Of a DNA stretch of 58,645 nt, positions 22,672 through 30,695 are shown in pieces. The first letter of the stretch is position 1. The number at the start of each line of letters is the position of its first letter. Under the pieces are notes generated by a model, which was not told the origin of the DNA, searched no databases, and was given only the letters and a program-made list of their open reading frames with translations. The position numbers and the translations under genes are program-made. This DNA is from a bacterium. GTDB lineage: Bacteria > Vulcanimicrobiota > Xenobia > Xenobiales > JADMJV01. The DNA is taken from assembly GCA_018266105.1 (NCBI GenBank), contig JAFEBA010000087.1:1-58645 (forward strand), in the 5' to 3' direction.

Positions 22672-23379
22672 TCAAAGGGCCAGTTCGGCCAGCAGAGAAT
22701 CGGCCGCCGGGCCGGCTTCTCCTCGCTTGCCCTGCAACCGAACAGCCGCACGGGTGCACGTTTCCGCCAGCCGGGGCAGAAAGGCGCCCGGGCTCTCACC
22801 CCGACTGGCCAGCAGAGCTGCCAGGCTCAGCGAAGCCTGACCCGGAGTGAGCGGTGCGACCGACCAGGAATGACCCGGAAGGTATGTGAGTTCGAAGATT
22901 CCGCGCACCGGAAGGCCTTGAGTGGGTTGCTCGGATCTGGGGAAAGGGTAGACGCAGCCTGCCAGGTCGAGCGCGCAATGGCGTTCGGCCCAGGGCTGAC
23001 AGCCGCGCTCCACTAAAGCACGCCCCAGCGTGGTTTTGCCTGTGAAGTTGCGGCCGGGCAAAAGAATGGCGCCACCGGCCCAGGCGACCGCGTCCGCCTG
23101 AACAAAGACCAGCTCAGGAACCATTCCTCTGACCGCCGCTTGCAGGTAGCTCAGCAGCACCTGCTTGATCAAGGGCCAGGTCTGGTTAGAAACAATGGGA
23201 GTTTCGCTCACCCAAAAGTTAAAGTAGCGCCCTTCCGTTTGCAGCCGAAACGTCAGCGCCGCCGGCGGGTGCGGGTGGGAGGTCGTCTCGAAACCTTCAC
23301 GCTCCAACTCCTGAATCTGTTGAGGAGAAAAGCCTTCCAGCCAAATACCAATCCCATAGCAGGCAAGAGTTCCGGACAT
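22672..23379 (-). CDS. HPr-kinase-like P-loop protein (copy A)
   Basis: About 235 residues from the ATG at 23379 (MSGTLACYGIGIWLEGFSPQ). It parallels copy B: VPELVFVQADAVAWAGGAIL, then LPGRNFTGKTTLGRALVERG with Walker A GRNFTGKTT, then AERHCALDLAGCVYPFPRSEQ. In copy B the corresponding SDE becomes AERHCALD here, so the acidic residue expected for catalysis may be lost or moved, and one of the pair might be regulatory. The N-terminus (residues 15-95) is a domain shared by such kinases, YFNFWVSETPIV. It starts 42 bp from the divergent MauE-thioredoxin gene. A GGAGGA-TTC-TCCTCC dyad lies between them. Confidence 0.75.
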   Translation of the reverse strand: MSGTLACYGIGIWLEGFSPQQIQELEREGFETTSHPHPPAALTFRLQTEGRYFNFWVSETPIVSNQTWPLIKQVLLSYLQAAVRGMVPELVFVQADAVAWAGGAILLPGRNFTGKTTLGRALVERGCQPWAERHCALDLAGCVYPFPRSEQPTQGLPVRGIFELTYLPGHSWSVAPLTPGQASLSLAALLASRGESPGAFLPRLAETCTRAAVRLQGKRGEAGPAADSLLAELAL

Positions 23380-23421
23380 AGGGGCGGAGGATTCTCCTCC
23401 GCTGGACAATAACCTGGCGCC

Positions 23422-24381
23422 ATGCAATCTTTGGCTTTTGTTTTAAATACTGGTGTTGGGGGCCTGGGGGTGGGGCAATCCGCTGTGGCCAACGCCCTTC
23501 TGCGGGTCGGATTGGCCAGCGTTACGCTGGTCGCGGCGGTTGGCAAGCTGGCGGATATGACGGGCACACGTCAGGCCATGGCTGACTTCGGGGTGCCCGC
23601 TCGCATGGTCGGCTGGAGTAGCCTGGCGTTGCCACTCATCGAACTGGCCCTGGCCCTGGCTCTGCTGATCGATCCCCTAAGCCAGCTCGCCGGATTGGGC
23701 TTGAGCCTGTTGATGCTGGCGTTCAGTCTGGGACTGATCAACTTGCTGCTCCAGGACAAGCGGCCACCCTGCCACTGCTTTGGTGCCGTCCACTCCGCCC
23801 CGGTCGGGAAAGACACCGTCCTTCGCGCTCTGCTATTGGCATTGTTGGCGGGAATCTCGGCCTGCCTGCCAGTTTTTCCTTTGAGCCACCACCCTCTCGA
23901 GATCGGACTTGGAATGCTGCTGGTGCTGGGAGGGACGGGCGCGGCCATTCGTCGCCGTAAACGCCTGGGAGCCGACGCCGCCCGACTGCTGGTGGGACAG
24001 AGGCTGCCGGCCTTACGACTGGCCTCCAGACGATGGCTTGAGGACCTGCTGCGAAGCAGTGACCGCACCGTGTTGTTGCTCCTTTCCGCCCAGTGTGGTC
24101 CCTGCAAGCTTCTGGAGGCCTCACTGGCGGAATGGAAGCTCACCCTATCTGGACGGCTGAATCTGTTGCCCGTATACCTGGAAGGGGCCGACGCCGAGCA
24201 CGTGTTGGAAAGCCGGCAGTTCAAACTACTGAAGAGCCCGACTCCGGGCGCCATGCTGGTGGACCGACGCGGGTTCCTCCTGCACCCCCAGGTCAGCGGC
24301 GCAGACGAGATCGAAGCCTTGATTCGAATCTCGCTCAGCCAACCGTTCTCCGAACCGGCCGAGCAGCGCCGGCATCCTTGA
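23422..24381 (+). CDS. MauE/DoxX-like membrane protein fused to thioredoxin-like domain
   Basis: A 319-residue fusion. The N-terminal ~180 residues form a MauE/DoxX-type membrane domain with four or five hydrophobic helices, starting ALLRVGLASVTLVAAVGKLAD and including PLIELALALALLIDP and CHCFGAVHSAPVGKDTVLRA, a MauE-like Cys-rich cytoplasmic motif. The C-terminal ~130 residues are thioredoxin-like with active site SAQCGPCKLLEASLAEW. MauE and MauD supply disulfide chemistry for methylamine dehydrogenase maturation; here the two functions are fused. The neighbouring PqqD-Tat protein has twelve Cys in its cargo, so oxidative folding of that cargo is the obvious idea (inference). Confidence 0.83.
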   Translation: MQSLAFVLNTGVGGLGVGQSAVANALLRVGLASVTLVAAVGKLADMTGTRQAMADFGVPARMVGWSSLALPLIELALALALLIDPLSQLAGLGLSLLMLAFSLGLINLLLQDKRPPCHCFGAVHSAPVGKDTVLRALLLALLAGISACLPVFPLSHHPLEIGLGMLLVLGGTGAAIRRRKRLGADAARLLVGQRLPALRLASRRWLEDLLRSSDRTVLLLLSAQCGPCKLLEASLAEWKLTLSGRLNLLPVYLEGADAEHVLESRQFKLLKSPTPGAMLVDRRGFLLHPQVSGADEIEALIRISLSQPFSEPAEQRRHP

Positions 24382-24488
24382 AACCCGTGGGGCCGTCGGA
24401 TCTCGAGGTTGAGATTATAGGTCCTGAGTTGAAGGCCTCAAAGGACTTGCCCTGGAACAAGACCGCCTAATTTATAAAAAGGAACCCA

Positions 24489-25100
24489 ATGGATAGTATG
24501 ACTCACCTTCCTCCGGCAAGAATGAATGATCTGGTTGTGCAGGAACTTGCCACAGAGGTACTGGTCTATGACTCAAAAAACGATAAAGCCTTCTGCTTAA
24601 ATGACACCCTGAAGATTGTTTTTCAGGCCTGTGACGGCAAGACATCCTTTGCCGAGCTGAGAGCCAAACACGGGCTTACAGATGACCTTATCTTTCTGGC
24701 GCTTGACGAACTCCGGGGAGCGAACTTGCTGGACGAGGGCCACGTTTATAATTCGCCCTGGGCGGGTCTCTCCAGACGCGACGTCCTCGCAAAGATCGGA
24801 GTTGCTTCCATGTTTGCTTTACCGGCGATTTTGTCGACCACTGTGCCCACTCCGGCGCAGGCCGCCTCATTACTCCCACTGCTTGCGAGCTGTTCAGACA
24901 ATGCTCAATGTGAATCCAACTTCTGCACCCAAGGACCGCCCCGATGTTGCGTCCCGGGGACCCAGGGGATCCGGTCCGCGACGGTGTGTTGTACCGCGGG
25001 TGTTAATTGTGACGTACAATGCTGTGTCGGACCGGTTGCGTCCTTCCCATTTGCACCTTGTGCCGGCTTTGGCGGCAGCGCCGTTAACTGCCCGGGTTAG
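24489..25100 (+). CDS. PqqD-like domain / Tat signal / Cys-rich cargo protein
   Basis: A 203-residue three-part protein. Residues 1-90 resemble a PqqD-type domain (VVQELATEVLVYDSKNDKAF, CLNDTLKIVFQACDGKTSFA), the fold that recognises peptide substrates in RiPP pathways. Residues ~97-130 form a Tat-type signal (SRRDVLAKIGVASMFALPAIL, ending PAQAAS). The remaining ~70 residues contain twelve Cys, including three CC pairs (RCC, VCC, QCC), and end NCPG. AAGGA sits six bases before the ATG. The MauE-thioredoxin gene lies 107 bp upstream on the same strand. A PqqD domain joined in cis to a Tat-exported Cys-rich peptide suggests the domain marks or guides the cargo before export. Related in plan to 25621-26541. 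Confidence 0.75.
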   Translation: MDSMTHLPPARMNDLVVQELATEVLVYDSKNDKAFCLNDTLKIVFQACDGKTSFAELRAKHGLTDDLIFLALDELRGANLLDEGHVYNSPWAGLSRRDVLAKIGVASMFALPAILSTTVPTPAQAASLLPLLASCSDNAQCESNFCTQGPPRCCVPGTQGIRSATVCCTAGVNCDVQCCVGPVASFPFAPCAGFGGSAVNCPG

Positions 25101-25620
25101 GGCTGCCTGCTCGGGACTTCTCGAGCGGCCCCAGTGAATCAGTCTTGGGCCTCAACGCTCCCGCCCCGATATACGGTGCCCTGTGGACCGGTGGCGAAAA
25201 CATCTGCAATGTTTAACAGGCTTCTATCTACGGGTCGATAGGTAGGAATAAACAATGCGGTTGAGTGCAGAATGCCGCGCCGGATACGACTGCCGCGGGT
25301 TAAAGAGACCTGGTGACGAGTGTCGCTGACCAGGCTCGTCCACGGCGCCAATATTGGTGTAATGACGAACCAGGCACAGAGGGCTTCTTCAAGGACATTT
25401 TGATTGAAGCCCCATGTCGGGAAGAAAAAGCCGGAAGAAACCGGTTGAACTGGTCGACATTCCAGGTTTTCTGAGAGTAGCTGTGTCCCTCTTTGTCAAC
25501 AACGCGCAGCATGAGGGCCTGACGGGGCGTGTCTCCAGCACCAGCATATCGCTTCAGATTACTGGCAGTGAGAGTTTCCAATCTCTGAACGAAACACGCA
25601 TACCAGCAACCTCGCCCGGT
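25101..25620. other. Intergenic with possible broken reading frame on minus strand
   Basis: No intact gene. On the minus strand, SNLKRYAGAGDTPRQALMLR (in the frame 25300-25581) and, in a second frame, GFFFPTWGFNQNVLEEALCA and SLLNIADVFATGPQGTVYRG (ending 25139) look coding-like; they overlap and would join only through a frameshift near 25430. There is no ribosome site. This may be a decayed gene between the two PqqD-Tat genes. I do not recognise a family. Confidence 0.3.
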
Positions 25621-26541
25621 CTAGTTGGGAGTGATGGTCACGAACCCCGCGCTCACCGAGCCGTCTCCGGTTCCCGTGGCGCCTTTCCCGCCGGCTCCGC
25701 CATTACCCCAGGGGGAGCTGCCGATTGCGCCCGCCCCCCCAAAATTTCCGGGTTGTCCGGAGTTGAGGGGTCCGGCAAAGCCTCCTCCTCCGGTTCCGCC
25801 CTGGGCCGAGATCGACCCGGACCCGCCCGTGACCGAACTGAACCCGCCTGAGCCCCCGCCTCCCCCTCCTCCAGAAAACCCACTAGAGCCAGCCGTGCCA
25901 GGCTGGCCATCGGGGGCACCCCCCGCTCCCGGGCCAAAGGAATTACCTTGGCCTCCCTGGCCCCCTGGCCCGCCCACCACGACGGTCAGAGTTTCCCCAC
26001 CGGTGACGGGAAGCGCGGGATTGTTCTTGGTTTCGCCCTTCGCTCCGAGAGCATTACGTATCGCTCCAGGTGACATGGAGCCCCCAAGCCCCCCATCGCC
26101 CCCCGTGACGGTTACGTTGACGGAGGTGACTCCCAAAGGCACGACGTACGAAAATGTGCCGGCTGTATTGAAGGTCACCGTCCCGCCTGATGCGGCCGCC
26201 GCCGGGGGAGGGACAAGGAGACTGGCGATCAGCGGAACGGCGGCCAGTCGCGCCGTTTGCTTGAGCATCTCGCGTCGGTCGAAACCCTGGCTTGTGCGTA
26301 ACAGGTCGTGAGCCCACAGTTCCCGCAGTGCGGCAGCACAATCAGTCTCCAGTCCGTTTTCTCCACTCAGGGCTGATTGCAGGTCGGCTTCTGTGAAGGA
26401 GCCGATGGATTCATACACCCGGCGGGCCGGGGCGCTCAGCAAGCAGGCTTCGGCCTGGGCCGGATGGTAGATCAGCAGCTCCGCCCCGATCTCCTGGCGG
26501 ACGACCCCTTGGGTCAATTCCAAACTCTTTGAACTCGACAT
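25621..26541 (-). CDS. PqqD-like domain / Tat signal / Gly-rich cargo protein
   Basis: A 306-residue protein of the same plan as 24489-25100. Residues 1-85 are PqqD-like (VVRQEIGAELLIYHPAQAEA, CLLSAPARRVYESI). Residues ~88-118 are a Tat signal (DRREMLKQTARLAAVPLIAS, ending PPPAAAAS). The C-terminal ~185 residues start TVTFNTAGTFSYVVPLGVTSV and are then extremely Gly-rich (GGGGGGGSGGF), of the glycine-rich surface-protein type. A strong promoter (26571-26599) drives it, so it is probably abundant. It would be exported folded and may form an extracellular or cell-wall material. The Pro-rich plus-strand frame opposite is a shadow. Confidence 0.75.
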   Translation of the reverse strand: MSSSKSLELTQGVVRQEIGAELLIYHPAQAEACLLSAPARRVYESIGSFTEADLQSALSGENGLETDCAAALRELWAHDLLRTSQGFDRREMLKQTARLAAVPLIASLLVPPPAAAASGGTVTFNTAGTFSYVVPLGVTSVNVTVTGGDGGLGGSMSPGAIRNALGAKGETKNNPALPVTGGETLTVVVGGPGGQGGQGNSFGPGAGGAPDGQPGTAGSSGFSGGGGGGGSGGFSSVTGGSGSISAQGGTGGGGFAGPLNSGQPGNFGGAGAIGSSPWGNGGAGGKGATGTGDGSVSAGFVTITPN

Positions 26542-26570
26542 TCCATTCCACGTTCCTCGAAGGTCGCCGA

Positions 26571-26599
26571 AGTATATTCATTGTAGTTTTCTGTGTCAA
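26571..26599 (-). promoter_or_regulatory. Strong sigma-70 promoter for the Gly-rich PqqD-Tat gene
   Basis: On the minus strand, TTGACA (26599-26594), a 17-bp spacer, and TATACT (26576-26571): consensus -35, five of six at -10, ideal spacing. It lies 30 bp upstream of the start at 26541, giving a short 5' leader with GAGGA. Confidence 0.82.
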
Positions 26600-26763
26600 T
26601 TTGAGAAGAGCTGCTGGCGCCACGCAGGGACCGAGGCCGCTGAGGCTGGACGTCGATCGTCGAGTCAGCGGCTCTCCGCCGAAGTCAGGACGGACGCCAC
26701 GGCTCTCCTATTGTTTCGAAATTTAGAGGTTTTGAAAGTGTTCGATTCGAAATCTGCTGAGTT

Positions 26764-27756
26764 GTGAAAATCCAGCCCAATCAGCCCAACCGAATCGAGC
26801 GATTCCTCCAGCGCACCGCCGACCTGTTGACGGAAACCATTCAGAGCCAGGTTGACGGCTGGGTGTCGGCCCACCAGGCGGAGCCAAGCAGTGGACCCGA
26901 GCAACAAGTCTTTCGGCTCAAGAAGATGCTCAAGAGCAATCAGCAGAATTTCGGCAAGGACTCGATCTACACGTTGAGCACCCACGTCAGCCTGGCCGAT
27001 CACCACAAGGGCCAGCTTCAGGGCATCGAGGCTGCGACTCACTATAACAAGGCTCTGGAAATCTTTGAAAAGGAACTGGCCGAGCGAGGCGAGGTGGAAA
27101 GTCTGCACAAGCTCATTCCGGCCTGCCTGGTCGAGGGCAAAGACGCCGCCTCGCTCTACGAAAAGGCGGCCGACTTTTTTCAGCTCTACGGAGGCTCCGA
27201 GAAGTCCCTGCCGTTGCTCGAGCGGGCCCGGCAACTGCTACCGAAGCAAGCCGGCTTTGAACGCCGCGCCGAGATCCAGCAGAAGATTGCCCGAGTGCAC
27301 GCAGATTCGGGCAACTCGCAGCAGGCCAGCCGAGTTTATGATGAGATCTGGAGCGAGGCCCTGCAAACCTACCCGCCTCTCAGCCCCGAACTGGCCTCCC
27401 ACGCCGAGAATCTGGCGCGCAGCCTGGGACAGGGTAAGCGCAGCGAGGAGCTTTGGGGCCTGAGTCTTTCTTTACAGGGGGCGAACCGCAGCAGCCCGGC
27501 CCTGAGCGTCCTTTCGAGGCAGTATTCCGCTCTGGGCTACCACGATCAGGCCCACGAGCTTCGCAATCAAAGCGAAATTTTGAGTCTGGAAGAGCGCGTG
27601 CGCAGCGCTCCGGTCACGCCCCTTCTGCAGCGGGATTTGAAGCGCCTGATCGAGCTCTATGATTCGAAAGGCGATCAGGGCTCGTTGGAACGCGCCCGAC
27701 TCAAGCTGACCGTCGTGGAGACACGGCTGGCATTGAAGGGCCCGCTGACCTGGTAA
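26764..27756 (+). CDS. Helical-repeat (TPR-like) protein
   Basis: A 330-residue soluble, almost entirely helical protein with TPR-like units: SLADHHKGQLQGIEAATHYN followed by KALEIFEKELAERGE; DAASLYEKAADFFQLYGGSE; EIQQKIARVHADSGNSQQAS; and SVLSRQYSALGYHDQAHELR. No signal peptide or enzymatic motif. Such proteins act as scaffolds. The start is GTG at 26764 without a clear ribosome site. It is divergent from the Gly-rich PqqD-Tat gene and reads into the polysaccharide locus, so it may belong to either. No specific partner can be named. Confidence 0.7.
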   Translation: MKIQPNQPNRIERFLQRTADLLTETIQSQVDGWVSAHQAEPSSGPEQQVFRLKKMLKSNQQNFGKDSIYTLSTHVSLADHHKGQLQGIEAATHYNKALEIFEKELAERGEVESLHKLIPACLVEGKDAASLYEKAADFFQLYGGSEKSLPLLERARQLLPKQAGFERRAEIQQKIARVHADSGNSQQASRVYDEIWSEALQTYPPLSPELASHAENLARSLGQGKRSEELWGLSLSLQGANRSSPALSVLSRQYSALGYHDQAHELRNQSEILSLEERVRSAPVTPLLQRDLKRLIELYDSKGDQGSLERARLKLTVVETRLALKGPLTW

Positions 27757-27824
27757 GGTTGCCAGGCTGCACTGGGGACCGAGCTTGGAGGATTGGGCGG
27801 TTTGGAGCGCGCAAGGTCCTGAAA

Positions 27825-28649
27825 ATGCGTTCTTTGCCTCTGGTCAGTGTGGTGATGGCCTGTTACCAGGACTCGGGAACGGTTGCCAGGGCCCTGGCCT
27901 CAATGCTGGCGCAAAGTTACTCGAATTGGGAGTGTTTGCTCATCAATGATGGCTCCGACGACTCGCTCGAAGTCATCCTTGCAAAGTTCCAAGACCCCAG
28001 AATCCGTTACTTTCACTCCCCGCGAAACCAGGGAAGGGGCTGGGCCCAGGCCCTGGGCCTGGCCCAGGCGCAGGGAGAGTATCTTTGTTTCCTGGATGCG
28101 GATGATTGGTTGTCTCCAGAAAAGCTGCGTTTGCAAGTCGGTTTTTTGCAGGACCATCCGGAGTTCAGTGCGGTCAGCGTGGCTCTAGGCCTACTGGATC
28201 GTCGTCACAGGTTGGTTGGAGTTCGCCTCAAAGGATTTGCTTTTGGCGCCGCCATGCTGCGAACCAGGCAGGCCCGAGAGGTTGGATTTGACCCCAGTTT
28301 CCGTCGGTCCCAGGATTTCGACTTTTTTCACCGTCTGCTGGCCGGCCGAGCTTCGATGGTGCTGCCTGAGGTCGCCTACTACTATGCCTTCGAGAGGGGA
28401 GCTTCGCCAGAGGTGGTTTTGGAAGGACTGGCCTATAATCGGCGGACCTTTGCAAAAACTCTGGGGCAGCGACCCGTGTCGTCGGTTGGCGGCTGGCTGT
28501 TGAGTTGGCTAAAAACATTCTTCTACAGGGGTTTGAGAGCAGTCGGTGGCTGGAGCCTTATCCAACGTGCCCGCGTTCAGCGGCCGAATTCGAGTCAGCA
28601 ACAAGCTTTTGAACAGGCCTGGGCACAGGTTCAGGAGTTCTTGCCTTGA
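27825..28649 (+). CDS. GT2-family glycosyltransferase
   Basis: A 274-residue GT-A fold glycosyltransferase. LPLVSVVMACYQDSGTVARA and LASMLAQSYSNWECLLINDG, then SDDSLEVILAKF, are the nucleotide-sugar binding half; FLDADDWLSPEKL has the DxD metal motif; RRSQDFDFFHRL resembles the acceptor-side ED region. The start is placed at MRSLPL (27825) after AAGG; the frame is open 22 codons more without similarity. It would add one sugar to a lipid-linked surface glycan at the cytoplasmic face. The C-terminal helices (WLLSWLKTFFYRGLRAVGGW) may contact the membrane. It follows the TPR gene by 68 bp. Confidence 0.88.
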   Translation: MRSLPLVSVVMACYQDSGTVARALASMLAQSYSNWECLLINDGSDDSLEVILAKFQDPRIRYFHSPRNQGRGWAQALGLAQAQGEYLCFLDADDWLSPEKLRLQVGFLQDHPEFSAVSVALGLLDRRHRLVGVRLKGFAFGAAMLRTRQAREVGFDPSFRRSQDFDFFHRLLAGRASMVLPEVAYYYAFERGASPEVVLEGLAYNRRTFAKTLGQRPVSSVGGWLLSWLKTFFYRGLRAVGGWSLIQRARVQRPNSSQQQAFEQAWAQVQEFLP

Positions 28650-28695
28650 GGCGCTTTGCTTTTTGGAAGGAACTGGCGCAGCTTTCTAAAGACAG

Positions 28696-29112
28696 TTGAC
28701 TCGCGCTCTTTGGAAAGCTCTTGACCAGGCCTGCGCGGCCGTCAGCGATGGAGGCCTGCTCTGGGTTTCGCTCTACACCAAGGGTCCCAATTACCGGAGA
28801 GACCTGGCTTTGAAACAGAAGTATGCTGGCTCTGGCTGGTGGGGGCGAAAATGCATGAAACTGCCCTGGATTTGGGGATTTATGTGGAGACGGCTCAAGC
28901 TCGGCCAAAACCCGTTTTTGTGGAATCAGCCCGGTGGCAGGGGCATGAATACCTATCACGATCTGGTGGATTGGCTGGGCGGGCTTCCGTACGAGGTGGC
29001 TTCACCGTCGGAAGTTCAGGAGTTTTGTGAGATTCGAGGCTTGCGCCTGGAGCGTCTTGAACCTGCGGCCGAAGGTGGTTGCAGCGTCTATCTTTTCTCG
29101 CGTGGGCTTTGA
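28696..29112 (+). pseudogene. N-terminally truncated SAM methyltransferase remnant
   Basis: The 138 residues from TTG at 28696 match only the C-terminal half of a class I methyltransferase of the benzoquinol-methylase type: ALWKALDQACAAVSDGGLLW, VSLYTKGPNYRRD, RGMNTYHDLVDWLGGLPYEV, ASPSEVQEFCEIRGLRLERL. The family's full length is about 230-250 residues, and the SAM-binding motif I (GxGxG) is missing; the frame is closed upstream by stops and the preceding DNA is the glycosyltransferase end. It probably lost its N-terminus by deletion. A retained role, such as acting with a partner, is not excluded. It overlaps the convergent membrane-protein gene by 25 bp. Confidence 0.72.
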
Positions 29113-30632
29113 ATCGATCTTCCTGAAGCGGCCAATTCTTCTGGGGAACAAAGACTTAGAGTGCGCTCCTGACTGAGCCAGACAAAGCGGGCGACCACCC
29201 GTCGGCTCCCCTCCAGGATGTGGCCCTGGCACCAGAAGAACTCTTGGTAGACGATCTGCGCGCCCTGGATCGGCCAGTCACCCTGATAGACTTCCTGACG
29301 TGACCCCCGCGCCCAGTAGCTGCGCGGAGCTCTCCAGCAGGGGTAGCGAGGGGCGCCGGATTGAGCTTCCAGGCCCAGAAACACCTTGCTCAACAGGTTC
29401 CTGACCCTTTCGATCTCCTCGGGAGAAACTGTTTGCTCGCCTATCAACTCTTGAATTCGATGGGGGTTTCCCTGACAAGCTAGAATTTCTTCGACCTTGG
29501 TGAGCGACAAATCAGTATGGCTTAGATTGTGGGTCAGGAGTGGACGGGGCGACAACTCGGTAAAGCCTGTGTAAAACATTCTTTCGTGGGGGTCAAGCCA
29601 GCCGTGGCTCAGGACCTGAACCTGACGGTCGATCACAACTTCAGTTGTCAAACGCTGCACCAACGGTAGCTCCCACCAGGTTAGGGCTGGTGTGTCAAAG
29701 ATCTTGATCAGGCAGAGTGTAGCCGGCACAAAAAGAGTCAGAGTCGAGAGGCCAAAGAAGTCCGGCGGCAACTCGGGAAGGGAAAGGGCGGCCGCCAGGA
29801 GGAGCAGCATATTCTCCCAAAAGCAAGCCCCGGTTAAGGCCAGATAGGCCAGATGAAAGAGCGCCAAGCCGAGCAGGATCGCCTGGGCCCAGACTGGCCT
29901 CCAGGGTAAGGTCAAGGTGGCTAATTCGAATAGGACCACGCTGGCGGCCGCCGGGACGTTGAGAAAGCGTAGGCCCCAGATCGCGCGCTCAAAGCATCGG
30001 ACCGGAAGTGCCGGTAACCATCCCCAGGCGTATCCGCCGAGCAATTGATAGTGCAGACCGACCTTTCCGATCCAATGCCACCAACGCTTTCCATGGAAAA
30101 GTTTGCGATAGCCCGGCCGCGCATAGAGGGCAGCCAGAGTGGCCAGCAGGCAGAGTTGAAATGCTTGACCCGCCTGGGGGCCGCAGGCGAAATCACCGGT
30201 CATTGTCCTGAGGAGGGCGTAGGCAAGCAGAACGGCCTCCAGGTGAATGGCCAGTCGCTCGTGCAACGAGGGGGGCACGAGCCGTCGACGGCGGCTGACC
30301 AGGACCAGTTGGGGAAGCAGCAAGGCGGTATGGATGAAGGCCAACAAAGGGGCAACCAGCAGTCCGACTCGCTCGGCCCAAGTGAGGTCTTGACCGTAGA
30401 GGGCCCGAGGCCGAGAAGAGTACTTCCAGCCCAGACACAGTCCAGCTGTGAGCAGCAGAGCGCGGGCCAAGGGTAGGTCAAAAGAGGAACGGTCAACCAA
30501 TGCAAAGGCCAGAGCCAGGAGCAAGGATTCGGTTTTGCCGCTTCGCGGACTGAACCACCAGACTCGAAAAACCAGGCCGCTCAAGGCCACAATGGCTCCC
30601 GTCCAGGCGGCGACCAAAATCCAGGAGTTCAC
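29088..30632 (-). CDS. Multi-pass membrane protein, function unknown (polysaccharide locus)
   Basis: About 514 residues from GTG at 30632 (VNSWILVAAWTGAIVALSGL). The frame is open to a TTG at 30725, but that would overlap the divergent asparagine-synthase start. The first ~330 residues hold about ten hydrophobic segments (VGLLVAPLLAFIHTALLLPQ, LCLLATLAALYA, VWAQAILLGLALFHLAYLAL); the last ~190 are soluble (DRQVQVLSHGWLDPHERMFY, GSRRVVARFVWLSQERTLSL). The overall look recalls HTTM-domain/vitamin-K-dependent carboxylase-like or DoxX proteins, but I cannot assign it. Its place between glycosyltransferase and amidotransferase genes suggests a role in glycan assembly or export. Confidence 0.68.
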   Translation of the reverse strand: MNSWILVAAWTGAIVALSGLVFRVWWFSPRSGKTESLLLALAFALVDRSSFDLPLARALLLTAGLCLGWKYSSRPRALYGQDLTWAERVGLLVAPLLAFIHTALLLPQLVLVSRRRRLVPPSLHERLAIHLEAVLLAYALLRTMTGDFACGPQAGQAFQLCLLATLAALYARPGYRKLFHGKRWWHWIGKVGLHYQLLGGYAWGWLPALPVRCFERAIWGLRFLNVPAAASVVLFELATLTLPWRPVWAQAILLGLALFHLAYLALTGACFWENMLLLLAAALSLPELPPDFFGLSTLTLFVPATLCLIKIFDTPALTWWELPLVQRLTTEVVIDRQVQVLSHGWLDPHERMFYTGFTELSPRPLLTHNLSHTDLSLTKVEEILACQGNPHRIQELIGEQTVSPEEIERVRNLLSKVFLGLEAQSGAPRYPCWRAPRSYWARGSRQEVYQGDWPIQGAQIVYQEFFWCQGHILEGSRRVVARFVWLSQERTLSLCSPEELAASGRSIQSPREKR

Positions 30633-30695
30633 GCCGCTCGCGTTCGCATCAATGGGCGCAGGATCCCGCTCGATGGGCGCAAACGGCTCAGGCTG

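Noticed and set aside
25625..26311. Pro-rich plus-strand frame
   Set aside because: It is the reverse of the Gly-rich cargo codons (GGN/CCN) of the PqqD-Tat protein.
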